This document shows, in pieces, positions 24,830-33,144 of a DNA stretch of 64,000 nt. The notes under the pieces were generated by a model, which was not told the DNA's origin, did no database searches, and saw only the letters and a list, made by a program, of their open reading frames with translations. Source of the stretch: Halomicrobium zhouii (GTDB taxonomy: Archaea; Halobacteriota; Halobacteria; Halobacteriales; Haloarculaceae). The translations under genes were made by a program, and so were the position numbers. Positions within the stretch are counted from its first letter, which is position 1, and every line of letters begins with the position of its first letter. Location of the stretch: contig NZ_FOZK01000004.1 in the NCBI RefSeq assembly GCF_900114435.1, positions 186,001 through 250,000 of the forward strand. Direction: 5' to 3'.

Positions 24830-25639
24830 TCACTCGTCTGCCGCTATCTCGTCGAGCACGTACTCGTAGTCCGACGCCGTGAGATACAGCTTCCGGCCGT
24901 CGTCGAGTTCGACCCAGGCGGGCTCGAACGGCGGGAAGTCGAGCGCCCGGACCTTGTCGTACACCTCGTCCTCCTTCTCGGGGTCGGTCAGCGTCTCGGG
25001 GTCGATGGCCTTCTCGCCGTCGAGGCTGGCCTTGGTGTAGAAGTAGCGCTCGCCGGGGTACTCCTCCTGGGGCGTGCCCATCTCCAGGATCTCGCCGGAG
25101 ACCATCGCGGGGAGCATCTCGTCGAACAGGTCGACCGAGGCGCCCTCGATGCGCTCGTAGAGCTCTCGGGCCGTGTCGTCCTCGCCGATCTCCACGAAGT
25201 TCCGGGCGATGACGTCGCCGGCGTCGACCTCCTCGGCCATGAAGTGCATCGTCGTCCCGTACTGCCAGTGGTCGTCGTCGCGGGCGTTCATGATCGCGTG
25301 GCTGATCACGTTCGACCCGCGGTAACGGGGCAACTCGGCCTGGTGGAGGTTGATCGCGGCGTCGTTGGGGTGGTTCAGCATCTCCGCGCCGAGGATGTTG
25401 GGGTAGTACACCGAGAGGAGATAGTCGACGTCGGTCTCCAGTACCTGGGACTCCTCGTCGATGGTCACGACGTCGTGGCCCATGTCGGTCGCCAGGTCGT
25501 ACAGCGACCCCTCCCACCAGTTGTCCTCGTCGGGGCCGTAGGTGACGACCAGTTCGACGTCGGTGTCGGGATGTTCCGTCGCGATTTCGAGACACTGCTC
25601 GCCGAGCGGGTGACTGCCCATGAACGCTATCGACGTCAT
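24830..25639 (-). CDS. Formyltransferase-family enzyme, probably sugar N-formyltransferase
   Basis: This 269-residue protein belongs to the formyl-transferase family, which uses 10-formyltetrahydrofolate. The active-site strand AINLHQAELPRYRGSN (Asn97 and His99) and the following EEVDAGDVIA loop give the Asn-His-Asp pattern. The length and lack of a tRNA-binding C-terminal domain make methionyl-tRNA formylation unlikely, and archaea initiate with unformylated Met. The context of aminotransferases and an epimerase points to N-formylation of an amino sugar. A 36-nt spacing from an ATAACAA element sets the start. Confidence 0.82.
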   Translation of the reverse strand: MTSIAFMGSHPLGEQCLEIATEHPDTDVELVVTYGPDEDNWWEGSLYDLATDMGHDVVTIDEESQVLETDVDYLLSVYYPNILGAEMLNHPNDAAINLHQAELPRYRGSNVISHAIMNARDDDHWQYGTTMHFMAEEVDAGDVIARNFVEIGEDDTARELYERIEGASVDLFDEMLPAMVSGEILEMGTPQEEYPGERYFYTKASLDGEKAIDPETLTDPEKEDEVYDKVRALDFPPFEPAWVELDDGRKLYLTASDYEYVLDEIAADE

Positions 25640-25665
25640 CTGGTAGTGGCTCGCACCTACGGAGA

Positions 25666-25675
25666 GTTTGTTATA
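25666..25675 (-). promoter_or_regulatory. ATAACAA promoter element
   Basis: The minus strand reads TATAACAAAC, 36 nt before the ATG of the formyltransferase gene. Confidence 0.65.
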
Positions 25676-25792
25676 TCCGGCCTGCGGTGCCGCGGCATCG
25701 GTCGTAACGCAGTAACCGACCGGCTACTGAATGACTTTTCTCGGCAGGAGGCGATTCGAGGCTGTTGTAGACCAGGTTCGATCGGTGCGCTA

Positions 25793-26257
25793 TCAGACGT
25801 TCTCGAATTTCGATAGCACATCCTCGGGTACCGGATTGACGTACTCGAAGGGCTCGTCGGCACAGAGGGCTTCGAAATCACGGTCCGTAGTGACGAGCCT
25901 GTCTGCATCGGCGGCGCGTGCGAGGGCGACGTAGAAACTATCGTAGACGTCGTGGTTCTTCTCGGCGCTGATCGCGTACGCGTCGCGGATCGTCTCGTCG
26001 TCGACATCGACGAACTCCATTGGATACTGCAGCAGCGACGAGACCGCGTTCCTGGCACCGACGCTATCGAATCCCAGGTCCTCGAGTACCCACTGGATTC
26101 GCAATGGGAGATAACCGAACATGAGCAGTGTGTCCTGACCGCTGAGAGCCGGGACGAGTTCGTTCGCGACGGCAGCGTGCCCCGGGTGGTCGTCGACGAG
26201 CTGGATCGAAATGGCGTTGAGGTCTGGAAGAATTCGATCCCCACCCATCGGTGTCAC
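25793..26257 (-). CDS. PIN-domain toxin paired with an AbrB-type antitoxin
   Basis: This protein has about 154 residues. The start is GTG at 26257, overlapping the antitoxin stop as GTGA; an ATG three codons later (26248) is an alternative. PIN features are DRILPDLNAISIQLVDDHPGHAAVAN at the N-terminus, with Asp in PDLN, and VYDSFYVALARAADADRLVTTDRDFEAL toward the C-terminus, supplying the acidic residues. It is probably an RNase toxin controlled by the upstream AbrB-like protein. Confidence 0.8.
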   Translation of the reverse strand: MTPMGGDRILPDLNAISIQLVDDHPGHAAVANELVPALSGQDTLLMFGYLPLRIQWVLEDLGFDSVGARNAVSSLLQYPMEFVDVDDETIRDAYAISAEKNHDVYDSFYVALARAADADRLVTTDRDFEALCADEPFEYVNPVPEDVLSKFENV

Positions 26258-26511
26258 CGCCCCCCGAAGGTGGCGTCCCCCGCATCCCGAAACGCCTCGT
26301 CTCCCCACTCTTCGTCCCGCGTGAGCGTTTCGAGTTCCGGCAGGCGCCGGACCAGTCGGATGTCCCCGCCTTCACGGACGACCTCGAACTCGGTTCCCGC
26401 ATCGAGATGCAACTCTTCGCGGAGCGCTTTGGGAATCGTCAGCCGTCCACGATCGTTGATCTCGGCCGTACCGTACGTGTCGCCGTTGTCACCGCCGTCA
26501 GACGAAGCCAT
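26254..26511 (-). CDS. AbrB/SpoVT-type antitoxin
   Basis: This 85-residue swapped-hairpin AbrB protein has the motif YGTAEINDRGRLTIPKALREELHLDAGTEFEVVREGGDIRLV. The C-terminal tail DEEWGDEAFRDAGDATFGGR probably binds the toxin. It overlaps the PIN gene by 4 nt and is likely autoregulatory. The same tail pattern is preserved in the broken antitoxin at 44684-44937, which helped identify that pseudogene. Confidence 0.85.
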   Translation of the reverse strand: MASSDGGDNGDTYGTAEINDRGRLTIPKALREELHLDAGTEFEVVREGGDIRLVRRLPELETLTRDEEWGDEAFRDAGDATFGGR

Positions 26512-26610
26512 TGTATCACCCTCTGAAAATCAGTACGAACCAGTCACCAAAAAATATGGTGATCCGTATGATCGAAGTGAATTGATCCGATTACGGGTCA
26601 CGCCCTCTGT

Positions 26611-27024
26611 TCACGTCACCTCAGGCCGCGGCGCGTTCTCGTACTTGACTATCTTCTCGGGCTTGTCCGCGATGGTCTCGTACATTCGCTGGAGGGTCTC
26701 CTCGGCCTGAAGCAGGTTGTGGTCGTCGAGGAACCGCCGACCCTCGTCGGTCAGCCGGTAGAACTTCCAGGGGTAGCCCTGCCGGCGCTCGTCGTCGGGG
26801 AGTTCGACGGCCTCCAGCACGCCGGCGTCGACGAGCTTCTGGACGTGTTTGTACACGGTGGCGTCGCTGAGGCTGGGGTTCAGCTGTTCGAGTTCGTACA
26901 TCGACGCCAGTCCCTCGGGATGCTGGAGGACGTTCGCGACCAGCGCGAAGCGGGTCTGCTGGGTCACGAAGTGCAGCAGCTCGCGCGGGTCGGACCCGTC
27001 GCCGGTCCCCGGGTCGGTGCTCAT
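26611..27024 (-). CDS. PadR/MarR-like winged-helix regulator
   Basis: This 137-residue regulator has TQQTRFALVANVLQHPEGLASMYELEQLNPSLSDATVYKHVQKLVDAGVLEAVEL followed by the wing YPWKFYRLTDEGRRFL and a helical tail ending ADKPEKIVKYENAPRP. I recognise this as a widespread haloarchaeal family. ATG 27024 is preferred to 27048 because the TAAA element in the upstream palindrome is 35 nt from it, giving a leaderless message. Confidence 0.82.
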   Translation of the reverse strand: MSTDPGTGDGSDPRELLHFVTQQTRFALVANVLQHPEGLASMYELEQLNPSLSDATVYKHVQKLVDAGVLEAVELPDDERRQGYPWKFYRLTDEGRRFLDDHNLLQAEETLQRMYETIADKPEKIVKYENAPRPEVT

Positions 27025-27051
27025 GTGACGTGCTACGGGGTCATCCATCGA

Positions 27052-27075
27052 GTAGTTTACCCCAGGGCAAACTAC
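27052..27075. promoter_or_regulatory. Long palindromic operator over the regulator promoter
   Basis: GTAGTTTACCC (27052-27062) and GGGCAAACTAC (27065-27075) form 11-bp inverted arms with a 2-bp spacer and one mismatch. The right-hand arm on the minus strand contains the TATA-like TAAAC of the regulator gene, so binding would block transcription. Confidence 0.7.
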
Positions 27076-27326
27076 CGATTAGAGATCGGTCCAGCGGTCT
27101 CTCTTCGAATGGGGGTGAACTGGGTGACGCTAGTCGACTGTGACGCTGGCGAACGGAGGACGACTTGGTCGAAACGGCCGGCGAAATCCCCTGACGACTC
27201 GTCGAAGACTGCTACTGGAAAGATTCTCTTTCCACGGAAAGAATTCCTGACCAGGAGTTCCCGTCGCTTGGCCACGAGTGGGTCTGTACCGACGAGAACT
27301 GAGAACGCCCTCCCAGCGCAGTGCCC

Positions 27327-28472
27327 TCACCGCGTGTCCTGATCGGCGAAGGTCACCAGCCAGTCGTCCATCCGGCGGATGTTGCGGCCGTCGATGGACC
27401 AGGAGCCGTTCTCGGTCAGTGGGTGACTCGCCAGCGCGCTCGGCGAGGAAACCAGCGACAGGGGCACGTCGGTGTCGGCGAGGAAGCCCAGGGAGGACAG
27501 CAGGTCGGCAGGAATCGCGTGGCCGCTGACGGCGATCACGTCCGCGTCGGCGTGGCGCTCGCAGACCCGTTCGAGGGCGGCTCTGAGCGCCCGGAGCCGG
27601 GCGCCGCCGGCCAGCGGGGCGACGTCGACGACGTTCGCGACGTCCTGGCCGTCGATGGTACTCGTGCCGACGACGACGCCGACGTCGGGTTCGGAGAGCC
27701 TTCCCGACGAACCCGCCAGGCCGGCGAGGTAGGTCTGGTAGGTCCACTTCGGGTTCTCGAACCGCCAGTCGTAGAACGCCGCCGACCGCTCGACGTGGAG
27801 TTCGTCGGGAACCGCTCGCTCGTAGAGGTCGGCGAGGACGTCGGCGGGGACGTCCTCGTTCTCCTCGACGGTGACGCCCGGCGGTGACGAGGGGGCCAGT
27901 TTCCCCCGGGCCGTCAGGTAGGCGTCGAAGACCGGGTCGAGCAGGTCGAGGCCCCGGTCGAGCGGGGCCGGGAGTTCCCCACCGACTATTCCGCGAGTGC
28001 GCTGGATCCGGTAGTAGGTGGGGACCCGGCCCACCTCGACCCAGCCGTGTTTCTTGCCGCCGGCGAGCGTCATCTCGTTCGGGAAGTTGAAGAACAGCTG
28101 CTGGGACCGGTCGGCGTAGCGCTCCTTCATGACCTCCGTCATCCGGGAGAACAGCCCCTGTCGGCGGTGGGCGGGGTCGACCATGGTGTCGGCGGGCTGG
28201 AGGGCGTCGACGGCCCGGTCGCCGACTCGGACTCGCTGGGGGACGGCGGATTTGGCGCCGACGACGCTGTCGCCGTCAGTTGCGACGACGATCGGGACGT
28301 GGTCGGCGAAGGGGTTATCCGCGTACTTCCACGCGAACCACTCGTCGTCGCCGCCGCTGAGGACGCGGTCGAAGAGAGTGAGATACTCCGCCCGGTCGCC
28401 GGGTTCGAAGGGGCGGATCTCGTACTGGTCGGTGGCGCCGGCCGCCTGTCGAGTGGAGGGACGCTGGGACAT
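27327..28472 (-). CDS. GNAT-family N-acyltransferase (surface-polysaccharide type)
   Basis: This 381-residue protein opens MSQRPSTRQAAGATDQYEIRPFEPGDRAEYLTLFDRVL, then has a GNAT core with VDPAHRRQGLFSRMTEVMKERY, the acyl-CoA-binding R/Q-x-x-G-x motif, and a second half with lower similarity ending LTENGSWSIDGRNIRRMDDWLVTFADQDTR. Proteins of this two-lobed kind sit in exopolysaccharide loci. The start at 28472 is chosen over a 50-codon extension with shadow-like composition. An ATAACAA element lies 55 nt upstream. Confidence 0.78.
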   Translation of the reverse strand: MSQRPSTRQAAGATDQYEIRPFEPGDRAEYLTLFDRVLSGGDDEWFAWKYADNPFADHVPIVVATDGDSVVGAKSAVPQRVRVGDRAVDALQPADTMVDPAHRRQGLFSRMTEVMKERYADRSQQLFFNFPNEMTLAGGKKHGWVEVGRVPTYYRIQRTRGIVGGELPAPLDRGLDLLDPVFDAYLTARGKLAPSSPPGVTVEENEDVPADVLADLYERAVPDELHVERSAAFYDWRFENPKWTYQTYLAGLAGSSGRLSEPDVGVVVGTSTIDGQDVANVVDVAPLAGGARLRALRAALERVCERHADADVIAVSGHAIPADLLSSLGFLADTDVPLSLVSSPSALASHPLTENGSWSIDGRNIRRMDDWLVTFADQDTR

Positions 28473-28517
28473 GGGAAACTGAGAGCCGCGGGTGCCAGCA
28501 CCGACGCCGGCAGCGGC

Positions 28518-28527
28518 TATTGTTATA
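28518..28527 (-). promoter_or_regulatory. ATAACAA promoter element
   Basis: The minus strand reads TATAACAATA, 55 nt before the GNAT gene ATG, a longer leader than at other sites. Confidence 0.5.
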
Positions 28528-28575
28528 ATCGTGTTTCCAGTCGTTGTTCGAGGACGGCGGTCGATTCCTCCACCG

Positions 28576-29508
28576 TTACTCGGGGACGGCGGCCGGATCG
28601 TTCGACCGTACTCGGCTGGCAACGTCGGCCATCGTCTCGATCCGGACCCGGTGCCGGTTGGCGTCGAGGGAAGCGAGGATTCGCTCGATGCGGCGCCGCT
28701 GGAGCGGACTGGTCAGGTTGTTCGGGTGCAGCCACATGTGATAGAGCCCGCCGGATTCGGCCGCGGCGTCGATGCCGAGACGGGCCTGGGCGACGACGGG
28801 GTCGCCGACGGTCGCCTCGGCGATCTCGTGGTAGATTCCCTCGAAGCCGAAGAGGTACTGCGAGGGCGGAACGAACACGAGGCCGTACTCGTCGACCGTC
28901 GGCTCCGGGAGGTGTGGGTCGTACGTCCCCAGCAGCGACTCGGCGGCCGTCCGGAGCGTGGATCCGTCGGGGGCGCGCCCGCCGCGGTATGCTTCGACGC
29001 CGAACTCGGCGAGCACGTCGCGGTGGCCGACCTGGTTGCGTGGGAAGACGAACGAGGCGAAGTCGAGGCCGGCGTCGGCGAAGGCCTGGCGGGACTGTTC
29101 CAGTTCGGCCACGGCGACCTCTCGCGAGGTGTCGCCGTCGCCGAACAGGACGTGGCTGAACGTGTGGCAGGCGATCTCGTGGTCGACGGGCGAGTCGGCG
29201 ACGCGGTCGACGAGGCCGTCGGCGAACCGCAGGTCGCGCCGTCCCTCGCCGTCCCAGGTGAACCACTCCTCGCCAGCGGGATGGTCCGCGTGAGTCCCGT
29301 CGCAGTCGTCGAGCAACAGGTGGCCAACGATGGCCCACGTCGCTGGAATCTCGTACTCGCCGAGGAGATTGGCCAGCACCAGCCACCCCTCGCGACTGCG
29401 CTCGATGCGCTCCCGGGGCGGTGACTCGAGGTCGTGGAAGCCCCAGCCGAGTTCGGCGTCGATGGAGATGACGACCGATCCCCGCCGATCGGTTCCGTCG
29501 CCGTGCAT
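28576..29508 (-). CDS. Polysaccharide deacetylase family protein (NodB fold)
   Basis: This 310-residue protein has the NodB catalytic start GSVVISIDAELGWGF, with Asp-Ala-Glu where most have Asp-Asp, the metal-binding HEIACHTFSHVLF (HxxxxH) and the FVFPRNQVGHRDVLAEFG segment. NodB enzymes remove N-acetyl or O-acetyl groups from sugars. No signal peptide is present, so it would act in the cytoplasm on lipid-linked or nucleotide-linked glycans, or be exported in some other way. It lies downstream of the flippase gene on the same strand. Confidence 0.83.
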   Translation of the reverse strand: MHGDGTDRRGSVVISIDAELGWGFHDLESPPRERIERSREGWLVLANLLGEYEIPATWAIVGHLLLDDCDGTHADHPAGEEWFTWDGEGRRDLRFADGLVDRVADSPVDHEIACHTFSHVLFGDGDTSREVAVAELEQSRQAFADAGLDFASFVFPRNQVGHRDVLAEFGVEAYRGGRAPDGSTLRTAAESLLGTYDPHLPEPTVDEYGLVFVPPSQYLFGFEGIYHEIAEATVGDPVVAQARLGIDAAAESGGLYHMWLHPNNLTSPLQRRRIERILASLDANRHRVRIETMADVASRVRSNDPAAVPE

Positions 29509-29632
29509 GTGGTCGTCAATTCCTGGAAACCACTTAGTAAAACGCTCACAGCGGCCGGGACACCAGCGCGTAGTCGGTCGGTACTCCCGGGCCCGTGCGA
29601 CGCCGCCTGCGCGGCCGGCGTGGCTGCCGTCG

Positions 29633-31102
29633 CTAGCCCAGGAACGTCCGGATCTCGGCGGGGTCGAGCAGGCCGCTCAGCACGACGAGGACGGCCCAGA
29701 CGACCCCACCGAGCAGTATCGCGCCGGCCAGTGTCGCCAGGCCGGTGACGTAGGGGAGCGCGAGCACGACGCCGCCGGCCATCACCGACGTGACGGCGAG
29801 GATGTGGGCGATCCGTCTGGCCAGGAACCCGAGGCGGAGCGCGAACTCGCGGTGGATGTAGTAGACGTTTACAGCTGTGTACAGCGTATACGTCGTCACG
29901 GTGGCCAGCCCGGCGCCGACGGCGCCGTACTCGGGGATCAACAGCACGTTCAGGCCGACGTTGCCGAGCGCCGTCGTCGTCCGCGCGATAGCGCGGATAC
30001 GGGCCAGGCCGAGGTAGTCCAGCCCGCTGCCGGTGATCTTGTGGACGGCCCGGACGAGGATGAACAGCGAGAACAGCTGGACGACGGGGACGGCCCCGAG
30101 GTAGTCCTCGGTGAACACGTACCGGATCGCCGGCTCGGCGACGAGGACGAGCCCGACGCCCGCCGGGATGTACAGCAGCAGTACGTTCTCCAGGGAGCGC
30201 TCGTAGAGGCGCGCGCCGCGCGAGGACTGGTCGGCGGCCTTCTGCTCGCCCAGCGCGGGCGTGATGGTGTAGCCGAGCGACTGGGCCGGGACGATGCAGA
30301 CGTCGGCGATCTGGCGGGCGACCGTGTAGAACCCGACCGCGACGGGGCCGGCGAGGACGCCCAGCAGGAGGCTGTCAACCCGGCTGTCGAGGACGACGCC
30401 GGCCCGCGTCGCCGCCGTCGGGATACTGTACTCCAGCAGGCGACGCAGGAGTCCCGCTTCCGGTTCGGCCGCGCGCTCGTAGCGCCGGTAGAACTTCGCG
30501 TAGAGAATCCCCAGGCCGAGGAGACTGGACAGGACGTACGCGGCGACGTAGCCGGCCAGCGCCCCGAGCGCGCCGTACCCCGCGAGGACGAAGACGGTCG
30601 CGAGGACGAGCCTGGCCACACCGTTGGTGGCGCTGACGACGGCGCTGTAGGTGACGCGGTTGAACCCCTGGAACAGCGTCTTCACGTACGTCTGGAGGGA
30701 CTTCGCGGCGACGTGGACGGCGCCGATCAGGAGGAACGGTTCGAGGCCGGGCTCACCGAGCAGCTCCGCGATGAGGCCGCGGCCGCCGGCGAGGGCGAGC
30801 GCGACGAGCCCGCTCAGAACGAGCAGGACCAGCAGCGAGCGCTCGATCAGGTACGGTATCTGGCGCTGGTCTTTCTCGACGTACTCGGTGACGTAGCGGG
30901 CGGTCGCCTTGGGGATGCCCAGCGCCGAGAACAGGAGCGCGATCCCAAGCACCGACAGCGCGAAGTAGAGCTGGCCGTACTCGCCGGGTTCGAGCAGGTA
31001 CCGCGTGAGGACGATCAACAGCGCGGAGTTGGTCGCGATGTAGACGACCCGGGCGATCAGCGACGCCTTGACGCCGCGGGCGACGCGCTCGGCGAGGCTC
31101 AC
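29633..31102 (-). CDS. Wzx-like polysaccharide flippase (MATE/MOP superfamily)
   Basis: This 489-residue integral membrane protein has about 12-14 hydrophobic segments. It starts MSLAERVARGVKASLIARVVYIATNSALLIVLTRYLL, with EPGEYGQLYFALSVLG as in RfbX/Wzx flippases, which move lipid-linked glycans across the membrane. It follows the membrane glycosyltransferase-like gene by 16 nt, so both probably share one transcript. It is the only flippase in the locus, so it likely serves the whole glycan pathway. Confidence 0.88.
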   Translation of the reverse strand: MSLAERVARGVKASLIARVVYIATNSALLIVLTRYLLEPGEYGQLYFALSVLGIALLFSALGIPKATARYVTEYVEKDQRQIPYLIERSLLVLLVLSGLVALALAGGRGLIAELLGEPGLEPFLLIGAVHVAAKSLQTYVKTLFQGFNRVTYSAVVSATNGVARLVLATVFVLAGYGALGALAGYVAAYVLSSLLGLGILYAKFYRRYERAAEPEAGLLRRLLEYSIPTAATRAGVVLDSRVDSLLLGVLAGPVAVGFYTVARQIADVCIVPAQSLGYTITPALGEQKAADQSSRGARLYERSLENVLLLYIPAGVGLVLVAEPAIRYVFTEDYLGAVPVVQLFSLFILVRAVHKITGSGLDYLGLARIRAIARTTTALGNVGLNVLLIPEYGAVGAGLATVTTYTLYTAVNVYYIHREFALRLGFLARRIAHILAVTSVMAGGVVLALPYVTGLATLAGAILLGGVVWAVLVVLSGLLDPAEIRTFLG

Positions 31103-31118
31103 GCTTGCCCCCCGCGAA

Positions 31119-32972
31119 TCATCTCATGCACGTGGATCCTTCGGGCGCGACGACGTACAGTCGGAAGTCACCGTTCGACTGGACCCGGTGGATGCGTGGG
31201 TCGGTCTCCATCCGTTCGAAGCCTGCCTCGCTGTAGCGGAAGCCGTCGTAGAGGCCGACCTCCCGCTGGTAGTCGGACTGCTCGAGGGCGACGTAGCGAC
31301 ACCGGGAGTAGAACTCCGTCATGTTGTTCCCCCACACACCGAACGGTATCATCTCGTCTTTGCCCTCGAAGGTCGTCCCGTCCGCGGCCGTGTTCGACCC
31401 GGTCGTCCCGTGGTACGCGTCGACGTAGCGGCGCGGGCCGCCGCGGACGCCCGTGTGCCACACCTCGGGGTCGCGCTGTTCGAACGAGGTCTCGTACCCC
31501 TCCATCGTCCGCTCGGTCACCTGGCTTGAGGGCTGGTAGATGTACGGCGAGGAGAACACCATCGCCAGCTGGGGGACCAGCAGGAGGGCGAACACGCCCA
31601 CCGCCAGCGTCGTCCGCGTCGTCGGCGACCGTATCGGCAGCCCGAACGGGATTCCGTCGGCGACGGCCACGGCGACGAAGATGGTGACGAACACCATGAT
31701 AAAGCCCAGGTAGCGGAACTGCTGGACGGAGAGGCTCGCGACCATGAACGCCAGGAACAGCACGAAGATGGGCGCGAAGGCGACGGTGAGATAGGTCAAC
31801 AGCGCGTTGCGGTCCGGCGCGTCGTCGAGGCGCCGGGTCAGCGTCGCGAGCATCACCAGGCCGGCGACCAGCGAGAGGACGCCGCTGACGAGGAACATCT
31901 TGAGGAACAGCTCCTCGATGCCGCCGCCGAGGGTCGCCAGCGACGTCCCCTTGGCCTCGATGGTCCCGCCGGGGTCGGCGCCGGACACCAGCAGGGTGAC
32001 GAGCGTCCCGACGGTGTCCTGGGCGCGGTCGAACCGTGGCGTCCACAGCAGGAAGAAGCCGCCGACGACGGCCGCCGGTGCGACGATCGCCCGGTGGGCG
32101 CTGATCGCGGTGGACCCGACCCACCGCCGCGACGCCCGGGCGAGTACCTGGAGACCGAGGACGGTGAACAGGATCGCGATGACGTTGGCGCCGACCTGTG
32201 GATGATAGAGGATCGCGGCGACGCCGGCGATTCCGAGCAACACGCCGAACGGCGTCAGGAGCGTGCGGTCGCCGAGGCGGGCCACCGACCCCTCGTCCGT
32301 CACGTACCGGAACAGCGCGTACAGCACCAGCGGCGAGAAGAAGATGGCCGCCGTCGTCGGGTACGCGACGATGTAGGTGTGGACGTTGTTGATCGGGAGG
32401 ACCAGGAGCGCGGCGAAACAGCCGGCGACGACGCCGTTTCGGCTCGTCGAGATCCGACCGACCACGAGCGTCACCGAGACGACGAACGCGGCGAACAGCA
32501 GGGGCGGGATCAGCAGCAGCGACCGGCGGAGCGTGATGCCGGTCGTCTGGGCGACGAAGATCGCGGTGCTCTCGATGCCCGGATAGAGTAACTCGACGGG
32601 ATTGAGCTGTTCGTCGGCGATGAGGCGCGCCCAGCCGAGGTAGCTCAGCGCGTCCCCGGCCCCGAAGAAGTAGTAGCCGCGCAGGACCGGGAGCGCGACC
32701 ACCGATACTATCGCCATCGGCCCCAGGAGGAGGCCGAGGCGGCGCGGGACGCTCTTCGGTGGGGCGCTAAGCGCGACGATGGCCGCCGCGAGAGCGGCGA
32801 GGACGACGCCGGCCCAGAACGTCGGCGGCGTCGCCTCGTAGATGGACAGCTCGTAGCCGTCGATGGGCGTCGAGCGCGCCGCCAGGATCGCCGCCGTCAG
32901 TGCGAGGAATCCGACCGCGAGGACGCCGGTGAACCGTCGCCGTCTCGACCGCGGGAGGCTAGTGCTCGTCAT
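31119..32972 (-). CDS. Multi-pass membrane protein, GT-C glycosyltransferase-like
   Basis: This is a 617-residue protein with about 11-13 membrane segments and a soluble C-terminal domain (from about 500). The first extracytoplasmic loop has FFGAGDALSYLGWARLIADEQL, with an Asp placed like the GT-C catalytic acid. A polyprenyl-phosphate-sugar-dependent glycosyltransferase or polymerase is the best guess. ATGs at 33071, 33008 and 32972 are possible; an ATAACAA element at 33006-33015 overlaps the 33008 codon, so 32972 (MTSTSLPRSRRRR) is preferred. It is co-transcribed with the flippase. Confidence 0.72.
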   Translation of the reverse strand: MTSTSLPRSRRRRFTGVLAVGFLALTAAILAARSTPIDGYELSIYEATPPTFWAGVVLAALAAAIVALSAPPKSVPRRLGLLLGPMAIVSVVALPVLRGYYFFGAGDALSYLGWARLIADEQLNPVELLYPGIESTAIFVAQTTGITLRRSLLLIPPLLFAAFVVSVTLVVGRISTSRNGVVAGCFAALLVLPINNVHTYIVAYPTTAAIFFSPLVLYALFRYVTDEGSVARLGDRTLLTPFGVLLGIAGVAAILYHPQVGANVIAILFTVLGLQVLARASRRWVGSTAISAHRAIVAPAAVVGGFFLLWTPRFDRAQDTVGTLVTLLVSGADPGGTIEAKGTSLATLGGGIEELFLKMFLVSGVLSLVAGLVMLATLTRRLDDAPDRNALLTYLTVAFAPIFVLFLAFMVASLSVQQFRYLGFIMVFVTIFVAVAVADGIPFGLPIRSPTTRTTLAVGVFALLLVPQLAMVFSSPYIYQPSSQVTERTMEGYETSFEQRDPEVWHTGVRGGPRRYVDAYHGTTGSNTAADGTTFEGKDEMIPFGVWGNNMTEFYSRCRYVALEQSDYQREVGLYDGFRYSEAGFERMETDPRIHRVQSNGDFRLYVVAPEGSTCMR

Positions 32973-33005
32973 CTGGTTCGTTGCCGGCGATATCCCCAGC
33001 ACGTC

Positions 33006-33015
33006 CATTGTTATG
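33006..33015 (-). promoter_or_regulatory. ATAACAA promoter element
   Basis: The minus strand reads CATAACAATG, 43 nt before the ATG at 32972. Its ATG overlaps the alternative start at 33008, which argues against that start. Confidence 0.55.
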
Positions 33016-33144
33016 CTGTCGTTGCAAAATCGTATGAGTCCGTTTCCCCCGCAGTCCCGCGACGTGTCCACCGAGCGGCTTCACTTCCCCTGGTCCTTGC
33101 GCGGCCCCTGGTCCCTGTGCGGCTCCTGGTCCCCGCGCGGGCGG

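Noticed and set aside
33006-33071. Alternative starts of the GT-C-like membrane protein at 33071 and 33008
   Set aside because: The promoter element lies over the 33008 codon, so transcription would begin after it. ATG 32972 fits better.
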